DNA of 64,000 nt from Streptomyces endophytica (GTDB taxonomy: Bacteria > Actinomycetota > Actinomycetes > Streptomycetales > Streptomycetaceae): assembly GCF_026153355.1 (NCBI RefSeq), contig NZ_CP110636.1, positions 2,232,001 through 2,296,000 on the forward strand, written 5' to 3'. The position numbers were made by a program, and so were the translations under genes. The notes under the pieces are model-generated. The model was not told where the DNA came from, did not search any database, and was given only the letters and a program-made list of their open reading frames with translations. Positions 47,337 through 57,021 of this stretch are shown here, in pieces. The stretch's first letter is position 1; every line of letters starts with the position of its first letter.

Positions 47337-47850
47337 CCGCCCGAACGCTTTCCCGAGTTCACGGTGCTGTCGTACGGTGCTCGCTTCACGGTGGTCGGGC
47401 GGTAAGGGACGTAGGTCCTTAACCGGGCGATTGCCTCAAGCGTGACCTAAAGCACTGACTTCGGGTCTTGCTAGCAAGCCTCTTCCTCGTGCCAAAATAG
47501 GACAAGGAGCCCGACCCGGGCTCCTTCCGTCCAACTAAGGGCGGATAGATCGGTATTGCGGTCCTTGAGGGGTCTCGTGGCGGCTGAGCCCGTTGTGACT
47601 GATCGTCACGGCGGTGTGACTGTCCGCTATGGCACGGTCCATCGGCATCCGCCGAGGTTGAACACCTGAGAGGGCAATTCCATCGGTTTGGCCGACGTGG
47701 CTGGACAGATGGTGTAGTTGTAGTGCCGAGGACAAGCCGTTCGTCCTATAACCGACTCGGCCCGCGTCCGCCATTTCGGGCAACGTGGGTCAAGGTGCAG
47801 AATTTAGAGGAAAGAACCGTGATGGTTCGGTTCTCCCGAGGAGGCCGCTC
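47337..47850. other. Long non-coding region upstream of bldC
   Basis: These 514 bp are less GC-rich than average and have no convincing protein frame. A short palindrome-like TAAGGGACGTAGGTCCTTAA near 47402-47421 and the terminator at 47504-47526 suggest a small transcript ending there. The remaining 320 bp up to bldC should contain its promoter, including an AACC...GGTT hairpin just before the ribosome site. Confidence 0.5.
47504..47526 (+). terminator. Terminator upstream of bldC
   Basis: A perfect 10-bp stem AAGGAGCCCG/CGGGCTCCTT closes a 3-nt loop. It lies 168 nt after the last codon of the upstream gene. Confidence 0.7.
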
Positions 47851-48057
47851 ATGACCGCTCGCACCCCTGACGCCGAGCCGCTGCTGACCCCTGCCGAGGT
47901 TGCCACGATGTTCCGTGTCGACCCCAAGACGGTCACCCGCTGGGCCAAGGCAGGCAAGCTCACGTCCATCCGCACGCTCGGAGGGCATCGGCGTTACCGC
48001 GAGGCTGAGGTCCGCGCACTGCTGGCGGGTATTCCGCAGCAGCGCAGCGAGGCCTGA
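47851..48057 (+). CDS. bldC: Developmental regulator BldC
   Basis: This 68-residue MerR-like DNA-binding protein controls entry into aerial development in Streptomyces. LLTPAEVATMFRVDPKTVTRWAKAGK is the helix-turn-helix and TLGGHRRYREAEV the wing. Length and sequence agree with the S. coelicolor protein. GAGGAGG lies about 6 nt before the ATG. It has no effector domain, and it binds direct repeats cooperatively. The very long leader suggests complex control. Confidence 0.97.
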   Translation: MTARTPDAEPLLTPAEVATMFRVDPKTVTRWAKAGKLTSIRTLGGHRRYREAEVRALLAGIPQQRSEA

Positions 48058-48075
48058 AAAGCCGCGTAGCCAGGC

Positions 48076-48103
48076 CGTTTTCGGGGCCCCCAACCCGAAA
48101 ACG
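48076..48103 (+). terminator. First hairpin after bldC
   Basis: CGTTTTCGGG/CCCGAAAACG is a perfect 10-bp stem starting 19 nt after the bldC stop codon. Confidence 0.6.
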
Positions 48104-48212
48104 CCCACTTCGCGCACCAGGCTCGACCTGCTCCACCACGCTTCACACAGCTTCATACGACGCGGCGCCTGACCCAACAGGCCCACACCCGCTCCACCTG
48201 GGTACGTCACCG

Positions 48213-48252
48213 ATCGCGCTGGACTCCGCCGGGTCCAGCGCGATTTTTTTTG
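48213..48252 (+). terminator. Strong intrinsic terminator with eight T
   Basis: A perfect 12-bp stem (48213-48224 with 48233-48244) is followed directly by a run of T. Such a clean U-tract terminator is uncommon in Streptomyces. Confidence 0.9.
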
Positions 48253-48418
48253 TGTACGGCCGCTCCAGGGCCGGTCAGGAGGCTCGGGCCACCTGGCGCC
48301 GGGGCCGGCGCCCGGCGGCGCGCACGGTGCCTTCAGGGGCCCTCCGGGGGCCTTCAGGAGTGACTCCGGGAAAGGGCATTCGATGCGCCTGGAGGGTGGT
48401 GCAATTGCACATATTAAA

Positions 48419-48540
48419 TTGACCCGTTGTAGGGCGGGTGTAAGTTCCCTACCCGGCGAAACTTGTTCGGTGACTCCCGTCACACGGCGCGCTGCTTGTA
48501 GCGATCCGCCCGCTGCGGTAGGGGAGTTGCCCCCTACCGC
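48419..48540 (+). ncRNA. Candidate small RNA or regulated promoter region
   Basis: TTGACC (48419-48424) and TAAGTT (48441-48446) with a 16-nt spacer form a promoter-like pair beside the palindrome TGCAATTGCA. About 70 nt later a perfect 10-bp hairpin GCGGTAGGGG/CCCCTACCGC (48515-48540) could end a short transcript. The hairpin could equally be the terminator of the gene on the opposite strand. No protein frame explains it. Confidence 0.35.
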
Positions 48541-48597
48541 GAGGTCCTTCCACTCCCCACACTGCCACCGGACAAGACGTCGTGCAGGCGCCCTTGG

Positions 48598-48843
48598 TCA
48601 CCGCGGCGCGGGACTTTTGTCCTCGGCCGCCGGCGGCTCGCTGACGGCCGGCGCGGGGGCCGGGGCGGGAGCGGGTGCGGACGGCGGCGTGGCGGGCCCG
48701 GAGCGGGCCGTGTGCGGCTCCATGGCGAGCCGCAGCAGCTGATGGCAGATGGGGCAGTGCCGCGTCAGATGGCGGTAGCCCGTGGCCGCGGCCAGATGGG
48801 CTCGCAACAGCGCCCTGGTTTCGTGTCGTACCGCAGTCGTCAT
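48598..48843 (-). CDS. Small hypothetical protein (DUF6274-like)
   Basis: The 81-residue protein from ATG 48843 (GGAGG 8 nt upstream) has a helical head RHETRALLRAHLAAATGYRH, a CPICHQLLRLAMEPH segment with a CxxC pair and two histidines, and an Ala/Pro-rich tail. The CxxCH motif could bind zinc, but a second Cys pair is missing. It resembles a small Streptomyces family found near bldC. Function unknown. Confidence 0.7.
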   Translation of the reverse strand: MTTAVRHETRALLRAHLAAATGYRHLTRHCPICHQLLRLAMEPHTARSGPATPPSAPAPAPAPAPAVSEPPAAEDKSPAPR

Positions 48844-49197
48844 CGCGCATACCTCCCCGGCCCCCACAACCTCCCCAAGTGAGTACCGGCGCCAGGAGGT
48901 CCCGTCAATACAGCGGGCAGCAAAGCAGTCACCCCCCGCAGCCGACGGCGCGCGAACGGCGGCAGCGGCGGGCGGGCACCGGACCGGCGCACGGCACGCG
49001 GCGGACGGCGGACATGCACGGCGCCCGCGAACGTGGCACGCGAACGCGGAACGGCCCGCATCGAAGAAGGATGATGCGGGCCGAACAGCTGCGGTCCTGA
49101 GGGGATTTGCGGTCTCCGGTGGCGGCTGCGCCGCGGGCGCGGCCTCTCCGGACAGCAGTACGGCCCGCATCCCCAGGGGATACGGGCCGTAAAAAAG
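48844..49197. repeat. Gap with a degenerate tRNA-Asp 3'-end copy
   Basis: Two similar blocks lie here. Each has a CGGCCCGCAT-type hairpin (49052-49083 and 49160-49190) and then GCGGTCCTGA-GGGATTTG. The right block belongs to the real tRNA-Asp gene. In the left block the match to the tRNA 3' end (49091-49109) has one mismatch in 19 and then fades. No gene is present. Confidence 0.6.
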
Positions 49198-49272
49198 CGG
49201 TCCTGACGGGATTTGAACCCGCGGCCTCCACCTTGACAGGGTGGCGAGCACTCCAAACTGCTCCACAGGACC
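49198..49272 (-). tRNA. tRNA-Asp (anticodon GTC), copy 1
   Basis: The 75-nt cloverleaf has acceptor GGTCCTG/CAGGACC, anticodon GTC in CTGTCAA and T-loop TTCAAAT. It is identical to the copy at 54897-54971. Confidence 0.95.
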
Positions 49273-49364
49273 TTGCGTTTCGCTTTCCGCTTGCGGCGGG
49301 CTGCGAAGCAAGACTGTACAGCAGGTCAGGGGGTGCGGTCGAACTCGATGCCGGTGCCCGCCCT

Positions 49365-52300
49365 TCAGGCGGGCACCGCCGCGTCCACCGCCTTCATGAT
49401 CCGCTTGTCGGAGACCGGGTACGCGGTGCCCAGGGCGTGCGCGAAGTAGCTGACCCGGAGCTCCTCGATCATCCAGCGGATCTCGCGGGCCTCGGCCGGC
49501 ACCGCACGGCCCGGCGGGAACTGCTCCAGCAGCCAGGCGTATTCGTCCTGCATCTCCTTCACCTTCGCCATGCGGGTGCGGTCCCGCTCGGCGTTGGTCG
49601 GCAGCTGCGTCAGACGGCGGTCGACGGCGATCAGATAGCGCATCAGGTCCGGCAGCCGCTTGGCGCCGTGCGCGGTCACGAAGCCGGGCTTGATGAGCTG
49701 TGCCAGCTGCTCCTTGACGTCCGCCAGCGACGGCAGCAGCGAGGGGAAGGACGTCTCCTTCAGCCGGCGCTCACACGCCTGCCAGGCGGCCAGCACCTCC
49801 TGCACCTGCTGGATCGTCCGCAGCGTGACGTCCACCAGGTCGGACCGGACGGCGTCGAACAGCTTGCGGAAGGACTCCTCGTCCCACGCCGGGCCGCCCC
49901 GCGCCGCGATCAGGCGGTCCGCGGCGGCGGTCACGCAGTCGTCGAAGAGCGCCCCGATCGAGCCGTGCGGATTGCGGGACAGCGCGAGCTTCTGCTGGTT
50001 GCTCAGCTTGTCCTGGGCGAACTTGGCGGGGTTGGAGGGGATGTTGAGCAGGATGAGGCGGCGGGTGCCCGCCCACATCGCCGACTGCTGCGCGGCCTCG
50101 GTGTCGAAGATCCGGACCGCGACGCTGCCGCCCTCGTCCACCAGCGCCGGATACGCCTTCAGCGGCTGGCCCGCCCGCCGGGTCTCGACCGTGCGCGGCA
50201 GCGCGCCGATCGTCCAGGACGTGAGGCCGGTGCGCTGCTCCACGCCGGCCGGCGCCGCCTCGTCGGCCGCGGCCCGCCGCCCTTGCGGGCCCGGCCGGGC
50301 CGTTCGGCGGCCTGCTCGAAGGCCTTGGAGATGGCCTCCTGGGTCTTCGGCTTGAGCTTGTGCCGCAGCGCCTCCAGGTCCTTGGCCTCGGCGAGCTTGC
50401 GCCGCCGCTCGTCGACCACCCGGAAGGTGATCTTGAGGTGGTCGGGAACCTTGGCCACGTCGAAGTCCGCCGGGTCGACGGGCACGCCCACCATCCGCTG
50501 CAGCCCGGCGGCCAGCGAGGCCGTCAGGGAGCCCTGCAGCGGCACCGTGGAGTCCAGGAAGCGGGCCGCGAAGTTCGGCGCCGGCACGTAGTTGCGCCGG
50601 ATCGGCTTGGGCAGCGACCGGATCAGCTCCGTCACCAGCTGCTCGCGCAGGCCCGGGATCTGCCAGTCGAAGCCGTCGGAGGCGACCTGGTTGAGGACCT
50701 GCAGCGGGATGTGGACGGTCACGCCGTCCGCGTCCGCGCCCGGCTCGAACTGGTACGTGACCTTGAACTTCAGCTTTCCCTGCCGCCAGGAATCCGGGTA
50801 GTCGTCCTTCGTGACGGCCTCGGCGGATTCGTTGATGAGCATCGAGTGCTCGAAGTTCAGCAGCTCCGGCTCGTCCCGGCGCTTGGTCTTCCACCAGGAG
50901 TCGAAGTGGGCACCGGAGACGACGTGGTCGGGGACCCGCCGGTCGTAGAAGTCGAAGAGCGTCTCGTCGTCCACGAGGATGTCGCGGCGCCGGGCGCGGT
51001 GCTCCAACTCCTCGACCTCGCCGAGGAGTTTGCGGTTGTCATGGAAGAACTGGTGGTGGGTGCGCCAATCGCCCTCCACCAGGGCGTTGCGGATGAACAG
51101 CTCGCGCGAGGTCTCCGGATCGATCCGGCCGTAGTTGACCTTGCGCTGGGCGACGATCGGCACGCCGTAGAGCGTGACCCGCTCGTAAGCCATCACCGCG
51201 GCCATCTTCTGTTCCCAGTGCGGCTCGCTGTACGTGCGCTTGACCAGGTGCTGGGCGAGCGGCTCGATCCACTCCGGCTCGACCTTCGCGTTCACCCGCG
51301 CCCACAGCCGGGAGGTCTCGACCAGCTCGGCGGACATCACCCAGCGCGGGGGCTTCTTGAAGAGCGCGGAGCCGGGGAAGACCGCGAACTTGGCGCTCCG
51401 GGCGCCGAGGTACTCGTTCTTGGCGGTCCCCTCCTTCCCGCCCTCCAGCCCTGCGTTCTTCAGGCCGATGTGCGAAAGCAAACCAGCGAGGAGGGAGGTG
51501 TGGATGTGGTCCGGTGCCGCGTCCTCCTCGCTCAGATGGATCCCCATCGTCTTGGCGACCGTGCGCAGCTGGGAGTAGATGTCCTGCCACTCGCGTATCC
51601 GCAGGTAGTTCAGGAACTCGTTGCGGCACATCCGGCGGAAGGCCGACGAGGACAGCTCCCTCTGCTGCTCGCGCACATAGCGCCAGAGGTTCAGGAACGC
51701 CAGGAAGTCGCTGGTCTCGTCCTTGAAGCGGGCGTGCTGCTGATCGGCCTGCTGCTGCTTGTCGGAGGGCCGCTCGCGCGGGTCCTGGATGGACAGCGCG
51801 GCCGCGATGACCATGACCTCGCGGACGCAGCCGTTGCGGTCCGCCTCCAGCACCATCCGCGCCAGCCGCGGGTCGACCGGCAGCTGGGACAGCTTGCGCC
51901 CGGTCTGCGTGAGCCGCTTCTTCGGGTCCTTCTGCCGCGGATCGAGCGCGCCGAGCTCTTCGAGGAGCTGCACGCCGTCCTTGATGTTGCGGCGGTCCGG
52001 CGGATCGATGAACGGGAACTTCTCGATGTCACCGAGGCCGGCCGCGGTCATCTGCAGGATGACGGAGGCCAGGTTCGTCCGGAGGATCTCCGCGTCGGTG
52101 AACTCGGGACGGGAGAGGAAGTCGTCCTCGGAGTACAGCCGGATGCAGATGCCGTCGCTGGTCCGGCCGCAGCGGCCCTTGCGCTGGTTGGCGCTGGCCT
52201 GCGAGACCGGCTCGATGGGCAGCCGCTGGACCTTGGTGCGGTAGCTGTAGCGGGAGATCCGGGCCATGCCCGGGTCGATGACGTACCGGATGCCCGGCAC

Positions 52301-53476
52301 GGTCAGCGAGGTCTCGGCGACGTTCGTGGCCAGCACGATCCGCCGGCCGGTATGGCGCTGGAAGACGCGGTGCTGCTCGGCGTGCGACAGCCGGGCGTAC
52401 AGCGGCAGGACCTCGGTCTGCGGCAGCTGCTTCTTGTTGAGCGCGTCCGCCGTGTCGCGGATCTCCCGCTCGCCGGAGAGGAAGACCAGGATGTCGCCCG
52501 GCCCCTCCGCCTGCAGCTCGTCCACCGCGTCGCAGATCGCGGTGATCTGGTCGCGGTCCGCGTCCTGGCCGCCTTCTTCCAGCAGCGGGCGGTAGCGCAC
52601 CTCCACCGGGTACGTACGGCCGGACACCTCGACGATCGGCGCGCCGGGGGCCGCGTCGCCGTCGTCCGCGGTGGCGTCCGCCGCCCCGACCGTGGCGAAC
52701 GAGCCGAAGTGCCGCGCGAACCGCTCCGGATCGATGGTCGCGGAGGTGATCACGACCTTCAGGTCGGGGCGCCGGGGCAGCAGCTGCGCCAGATAGCCGA
52801 GGATGAAGTCGATGTTGAGGCTGCGCTCGTGCGCCTCGTCGATGATGATCGTGTCGTACTGGCGCAGCTCGCGGTCGGTCTGGATCTCGGCGAGCAGGAT
52901 GCCGTCCGTCATCAGCTTGACGAGGGTGTCGGCGCCGACCTGGTCGGTGAAGCGGACCTTCCAGCCGACCACCTCGCCCAGCGGGGTCTTCAGCTCCTCC
53001 GCGACGCGTTCGGCGACCGTACGGGCCGCGATCCGGCGCGGCTGGGTGTGCCCGATCAGACCGCGCACGCCCCGGCCGAGCTCCAGGCAGATCTTCGGGA
53101 TCTGGGTCGTCTTGCCGGAACCGGTCTCGCCGGCCACGATCACGACCTGGTGGTCGCGGATCGCCGCGAGGATGTCGTCCTTCTTCTGGCTGACCGGCAG
53201 CTCTTCCGGATACGTGATCTCCGGGAGCGCGGCCCGCCGCTGGGCGACCCGCAGCTCGGCCTCGTCGATGCCGTCGGCGATCTCGGCGAGCACGGCCGCC
53301 CGGGCTTCGGGCTTACGGATCCGGCGCGCGCCGTCGAGCCGGCGCCCCAGCCGCTGCGCGTCGCGCAGCATCAGCTCGGGCAGGCGTGCGCTCAGCGCGG
53401 GGAGGGTGGGAGCAGCGGTGCCGGGCGGGGTGGAGGAGATGCCGTCGGGCAGGGCGGAGGCAGGCTGACTGGACAT
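49365..53476 (-). pseudogene. hrpA: HrpA-type DEAH-box ATP-dependent RNA helicase, frameshifted as given
   Basis: ATG 53476 opens a frame with GETGSGKTTQ (Walker A), IIIDEAHERSLN (DEAH), TSATIDPERF, and QRKGRCGRTSDGIC (motif VI), then the helicase-associated and DUF3418-type C-terminal domains. Near 50273 a run of three C (GGG on the coding strand) shifts the frame, and the last 300 residues (LTSWTIGALPRTVETRRAG to the stop at 49365) lie in the other frame. One added base gives about 1370 residues, the normal size for HrpA. The bulk is intact, so a consensus error is likely. It probably remodels RNA or ribosomes. Confidence 0.85.
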
Positions 53477-53599
53477 ACGTCCCCCAGGATCTCACCTCGG
53501 GTGAAGGACTGGCGAACCATTTGCCGGCCCGGCCGGGTGCCCGCCCGCATGCGGCCTCTTGTACGGGAATGTCTGACATCAGTGGCTTAGCGTGTGCGC

Positions 53600-54730
53600 A
53601 TGTCCGACGATCGCGGCGACCCCGGCCCCCAGGGCGAACCCGACGCGTCCCACCAGGAGGGACCCCACCAGGACGCCCCGCCCCCGCACGGTGTCCACGG
53701 CCGGCCGCGGACCGGCGCGGAGAAGTGGGCCGCCTACAAGAGGTCCCCGTTCTTCCCCGCCACCGTGCTGGTCTTCATCCTCGCCGCGGCCGCCGGCCTC
53801 TTCGCCGGCTCGTACACCTACGCCATGGCCAACCCGGCGCCGCGGCACATCCCCACCGCGGTGGTCGGCTCCCCCTCCGCCCCGCAGGTGAAGGCGTTCG
53901 CCGTAGGGATGGAGAAGGACCTGCACGCCTCGCTCCGGCTGACCGAGTACCCCTCGTACGGCGCGGCCCGCGCGGCCATCGACGACCAGCGCGAGTTCGC
54001 GGTCCTGCGCGCGCACGGACGCGGTGTCGAACTGGACGTCTCCGGCGCCTCGGGCGCCACGGTGGCCCAGCTGCTGGCCGAATCCGGCGCCCGGGTCGGC
54101 CGGGCGACCGGCGTGGACGTCCGCATCCGGGACATCACCCCGCTCCAGAAGGGCGACCCGCGCGGTCTCGCCCTCTTCTACATCTCCCTGGCCGCGGTGA
54201 TCATCGGCTTCGTCGGCGCGATCCAGCTCAGCGTGCACGCCCGGGCCCTCAACCCGGCCGAGCGGACCGCCTGCACGATCGTCTACGCGCTCCTCGGCGC
54301 GTTCGCCATCGCGGCGGTGGTCGACTGGTGGCTGGGCGCCCTGCGGCTGCCGTTCCTGGAGTCCTGGCTGATCCTGGCCCTGACCATGTTCACCTCCGGC
54401 ATGGTCTTCACCATGTTCAACACCCTCATCGGGCGCTGGGCCATGATCCCGACCTGGGGCCTGATGGTGCTGCTGGGCAACCCCTCCTCCGGCGGCGCGG
54501 TCTCCTGGCCGCTGCTGCCGTCCGTCCTCGGCCACATCGGCCGCTGGCTCCCGCCGGGCGCCTCGGTCAACGCCCAGCACACCGCGGTCTACTTCGGCGG
54601 CCACCAGCACGCCTTCCCGTCCCTCGTGCTGGCCGGCTGGTCGGTGCTCTCCTGCACGGTCTTCTGGGTCTGGCGCCACCGCCACCCGGGCGGCCGCGAG
54701 ACCGGCGCGGCCCATGCGGCGGACGGCTGA
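53600..54730 (+). CDS. DUF3533 / ABC-2-like membrane protein
   Basis: The 376-residue protein has a charged cytoplasmic head, a membrane helix near 55-75, an extracellular region of about 110 residues containing AVVGSPSAPQVKAF, and then five membrane helices from about 200. This order is that of YhgE/Pip and ABC-2-type export proteins in the DUF3533 group. TAGCGT ends 6 nt before ATG 53600, so the transcript may be leaderless. The substrate is unknown, and no ATPase gene is adjacent. Confidence 0.75.
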   Translation: MSDDRGDPGPQGEPDASHQEGPHQDAPPPHGVHGRPRTGAEKWAAYKRSPFFPATVLVFILAAAAGLFAGSYTYAMANPAPRHIPTAVVGSPSAPQVKAFAVGMEKDLHASLRLTEYPSYGAARAAIDDQREFAVLRAHGRGVELDVSGASGATVAQLLAESGARVGRATGVDVRIRDITPLQKGDPRGLALFYISLAAVIIGFVGAIQLSVHARALNPAERTACTIVYALLGAFAIAAVVDWWLGALRLPFLESWLILALTMFTSGMVFTMFNTLIGRWAMIPTWGLMVLLGNPSSGGAVSWPLLPSVLGHIGRWLPPGASVNAQHTAVYFGGHQHAFPSLVLAGWSVLSCTVFWVWRHRHPGGRETGAAHAADG

Positions 54731-54774
54731 GCGGCGGAGGGCTGCGGAACGGATTCTGCCGGGTGGTGGAACGA

Positions 54775-54807
54775 CGAAGGCCCCGGTTCGGGGAACCGGG
54801 GCCTTCG
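54775..54807. terminator. Bidirectional terminator, membrane protein gene / tRNA cluster
   Basis: A perfect 15-bp stem (54775-54789 with 54793-54807) closes a 3-nt loop between the convergent gene and the tRNA operon. Confidence 0.85.
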
Positions 54808-54818
54808 TCCAATGGGTG

Positions 54819-54892
54819 TGGCTGGGGCCGGGGTCGAACCGGCGACCTATCGCTTTTCAGGCGATCGCTCGTACCAACTGAGCTACCCAGCC
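54819..54892 (-). tRNA. tRNA-Phe (anticodon GAA)
   Basis: The 74-nt cloverleaf has acceptor GGCTGGG/CCCAGCC, anticodon GAA in CTGAAAA and T-loop TTCGACC. It is the last gene of the Glu-Asp-Phe operon. Confidence 0.95.
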
Positions 54893-54896
54893 GCAG

Positions 54897-54971
54897 CGGT
54901 CCTGACGGGATTTGAACCCGCGGCCTCCACCTTGACAGGGTGGCGAGCACTCCAAACTGCTCCACAGGACC
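54897..54971 (-). tRNA. tRNA-Asp (anticodon GTC), copy 2
   Basis: This gene is identical to 49198-49272 and only 4 nt from tRNA-Phe, so it must be processed from a common transcript. Confidence 0.95.
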
Positions 54972-55019
54972 TTGCATTGCGTGAAAGCGGCCTGAACCAT
55001 TCTCACACACGGTAATGCG

Positions 55020-55091
55020 TGCCCCAACGGGATTCGAACCCGTGCTACCGCCTTGAAAGGGCGGCGTCCTGGGCCACTAGACGATGAGGGC
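55020..55091 (-). tRNA. tRNA-Glu (anticodon TTC) with a defective acceptor arm as given
   Basis: Anticodon TTC lies in CTTTCAA, with a normal T-arm ACGGG-TTCGAAT-CCCGT. The 5' acceptor strand is GCCCTCA but the 3' strand reads TGGGGCA, so the first two pairs fail. Adding one G (TGGGGGC plus A) restores seven pairs with one wobble and the usual 73 nt. The missing base falls in a homopolymer (plus strand CCCC at 55022-55025). Confidence 0.9.
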
Positions 55092-55173
55092 TGGTGGCCT
55101 CCTTGGCGTCGTTACCGGCGCCGTCGGGGACGTGAGAAGCATATGGGATGGGAGGACCGTTCGCCAAAACGGT

Positions 55174-56892
55174 TTACCCGGAGCCGTCGGAAGGGGTCCT
55201 GGTCGGCCGCGAAAAAGGCCCCGGTGAGCGGCCGGCCGACGGCCCGGCGTGCGGGCCGGACGGGTGAGCGGAGCGGGTCGGCGCCGGCGTGGCGCCGGGC
55301 TGGTTCTCCCGCGGGAGGTGGCGGCTGACCTCGGCGCGGGACAGGCCCAGCCCGCCCAGGGTGATCTCGTCCCACGCCTGCAGCCGTTTGGTCCTGCGGT
55401 CCAGATAGAGCACCGACGCCTGGACCGGGGCGGGCTTCCTGTTCTGCACCGCGCGCAGCCCGCCGCCACCGGTGGAGCCCTCGACCATCAGCCGGGTGCC
55501 CCCGGGCAGCGTGGTGTTCTCGCGGTGGTGGATGTGGCCGGCCAGCGCCAGCGGGACCAGCCCGTCGGTCTCCGCCGCGGCGGCCGGGTTGTGCGCCAGC
55601 GCGAGGTCGACCGGCGTCCCGGCCAGCCGCTCGGTGCGCAGCACGTCGGCGAGCCGGCGGCCGGCGGCTCGCTCGGCGCCGTCCCCGGCCGCCACGACCG
55701 AGCGGTCCGGGGTGAACTGCGGGTCGCCGGTGCCCGCGATCCGCACCCCGGCGACCCGGACCACCCGGCCGTTGTCGAGGACGGTGACGTGCCGGCGGCC
55801 GGACAGGTAGCTCTGCGTGGTGCGCGAGTCGTGGTTGCCGCGCACCCACACGTAGGGCGCGCCGAGCGTGGACGCCGCGTCGAGGAAGTGGTTCTCGGCG
55901 GCCGAGCCGTGGTCCATGGTGTCGCCGGTGTCGACGATCACGTTGATCCGGTACTGCTTCACCAGGGAGGCGATGATCTGCCAGCTCGCCGGGTTCAGAT
56001 GGATGTCGGAGACGTGCAGGACGCGGAGGGTGCTGGGGTCGGGCTGGTACGCCGGCAGCGTCGAGGTGGCGTCGTAGAGCTTGGTGACGTTGGTGACCAG
56101 CCGGGCCAACTCCTTCTGGTACACGTCGAATTCGCTGACGATGTTGCGCGCGTTGCCGACCACGGACGGGGCCGAGGACAGCAGTCCGGAGAACTTCGGC
56201 TCCAGGACGGAGTCCGGGTTCCAGGTGGCGTACGCGGTGCCGGCGGAGGCGCCGAGCAGGGCGAGCGCCAGGCCGCCGGCGGCCAGCGCGCGGCGCGGGC
56301 GGCGGTAGACGACCAGGCCCAGCGCGGTGGCGCCGGCGGCCACGGCGAGGCAGGAGTGCACCGCCAGCCCGAGGGCGCCGCGGGTGACGTCATGGGCGAC
56401 CTCGTCCTGCAGGCCGGCGAACCGTTCGGGGTGGGAGACCAGCGCCTGCGAGCGGACCGGGTCCAGCCGGTCGACGTCGACGTCGAGCCGCAGCGGCGCG
56501 TAGTGGCTGCTCAGCTCCAGGTCGCCGAGCGGTGCGACGTCGATCCGGGTCCCGCCGGTCAATGAGGGGCGCAGGGCCATGCTGGTGTCCATCGGGCCGA
56601 CGGGGGCGTGCACGGTGCCGATGAGGATCAGCCCCAGCCAGGAGCCGAGCGCGGCCACGGCTATCAGGCCGAGCGAACGGGCCAGCGGGCGCGGCGGGTC
56701 GAGGGGGCCGACGGCGGGTTCCGTACGGCACAAGCGGGAGGGGCGGCGGACGGCTCCGGGCGGCGGGGATACGCCGCGCGGCCGGTCCCGGCCCGGACGC
56801 CACGGCGGGCGGAACGGGCGGGGAAGCCACCGGAGCAGGGGGTTTCGCGGTGGGTCGGGGGCCGATGTCCGGGAGCGCTCAGCACGGGCCAT
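55174..56892 (-). CDS. Membrane-anchored metallophosphoesterase
   Basis: The 572-residue protein from ATG 56892 has a basic Pro-rich cytoplasmic head, a membrane helix near 75-95, a second near 180-205 followed by another near 215-235, and an external calcineurin-type domain. Its motifs in order are HVSDIHLNP, VDTGDTMDHG, VRGNHDS and GHIHHREN. It hydrolyses a phosphoester outside the membrane; the substrate is unknown. The C-terminus is a Pro/Ser-rich tail of about 40 residues. Confidence 0.85.
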   Translation of the reverse strand: MARAERSRTSAPDPPRNPLLRWLPRPFRPPWRPGRDRPRGVSPPPGAVRRPSRLCRTEPAVGPLDPPRPLARSLGLIAVAALGSWLGLILIGTVHAPVGPMDTSMALRPSLTGGTRIDVAPLGDLELSSHYAPLRLDVDVDRLDPVRSQALVSHPERFAGLQDEVAHDVTRGALGLAVHSCLAVAAGATALGLVVYRRPRRALAAGGLALALLGASAGTAYATWNPDSVLEPKFSGLLSSAPSVVGNARNIVSEFDVYQKELARLVTNVTKLYDATSTLPAYQPDPSTLRVLHVSDIHLNPASWQIIASLVKQYRINVIVDTGDTMDHGSAAENHFLDAASTLGAPYVWVRGNHDSRTTQSYLSGRRHVTVLDNGRVVRVAGVRIAGTGDPQFTPDRSVVAAGDGAERAAGRRLADVLRTERLAGTPVDLALAHNPAAAAETDGLVPLALAGHIHHRENTTLPGGTRLMVEGSTGGGGLRAVQNRKPAPVQASVLYLDRRTKRLQAWDEITLGGLGLSRAEVSRHLPRENQPGATPAPTRSAHPSGPHAGPSAGRSPGPFSRPTRTPSDGSG

Positions 56893-57021
56893 TGGCCCCG
56901 TATGCCCGGAGGCGGCGGCCGTCAATCAGGGTGCGGCGACTCGAGTGGTGGTGCGGGATTTCGGGCGGGCGGCGACGATCGGAGGCGGGGAACGGTGGCG
57001 GAGAATGGTGGTGTGCTGGAA

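Noticed and set aside
50360..53590. A 1076-codon open frame on the plus strand opposite hrpA
   Set aside because: It is the antisense shadow of a high-GC gene. The composition is Leu/Val/Arg/Asp-rich without motifs, while the minus strand has all helicase signatures.
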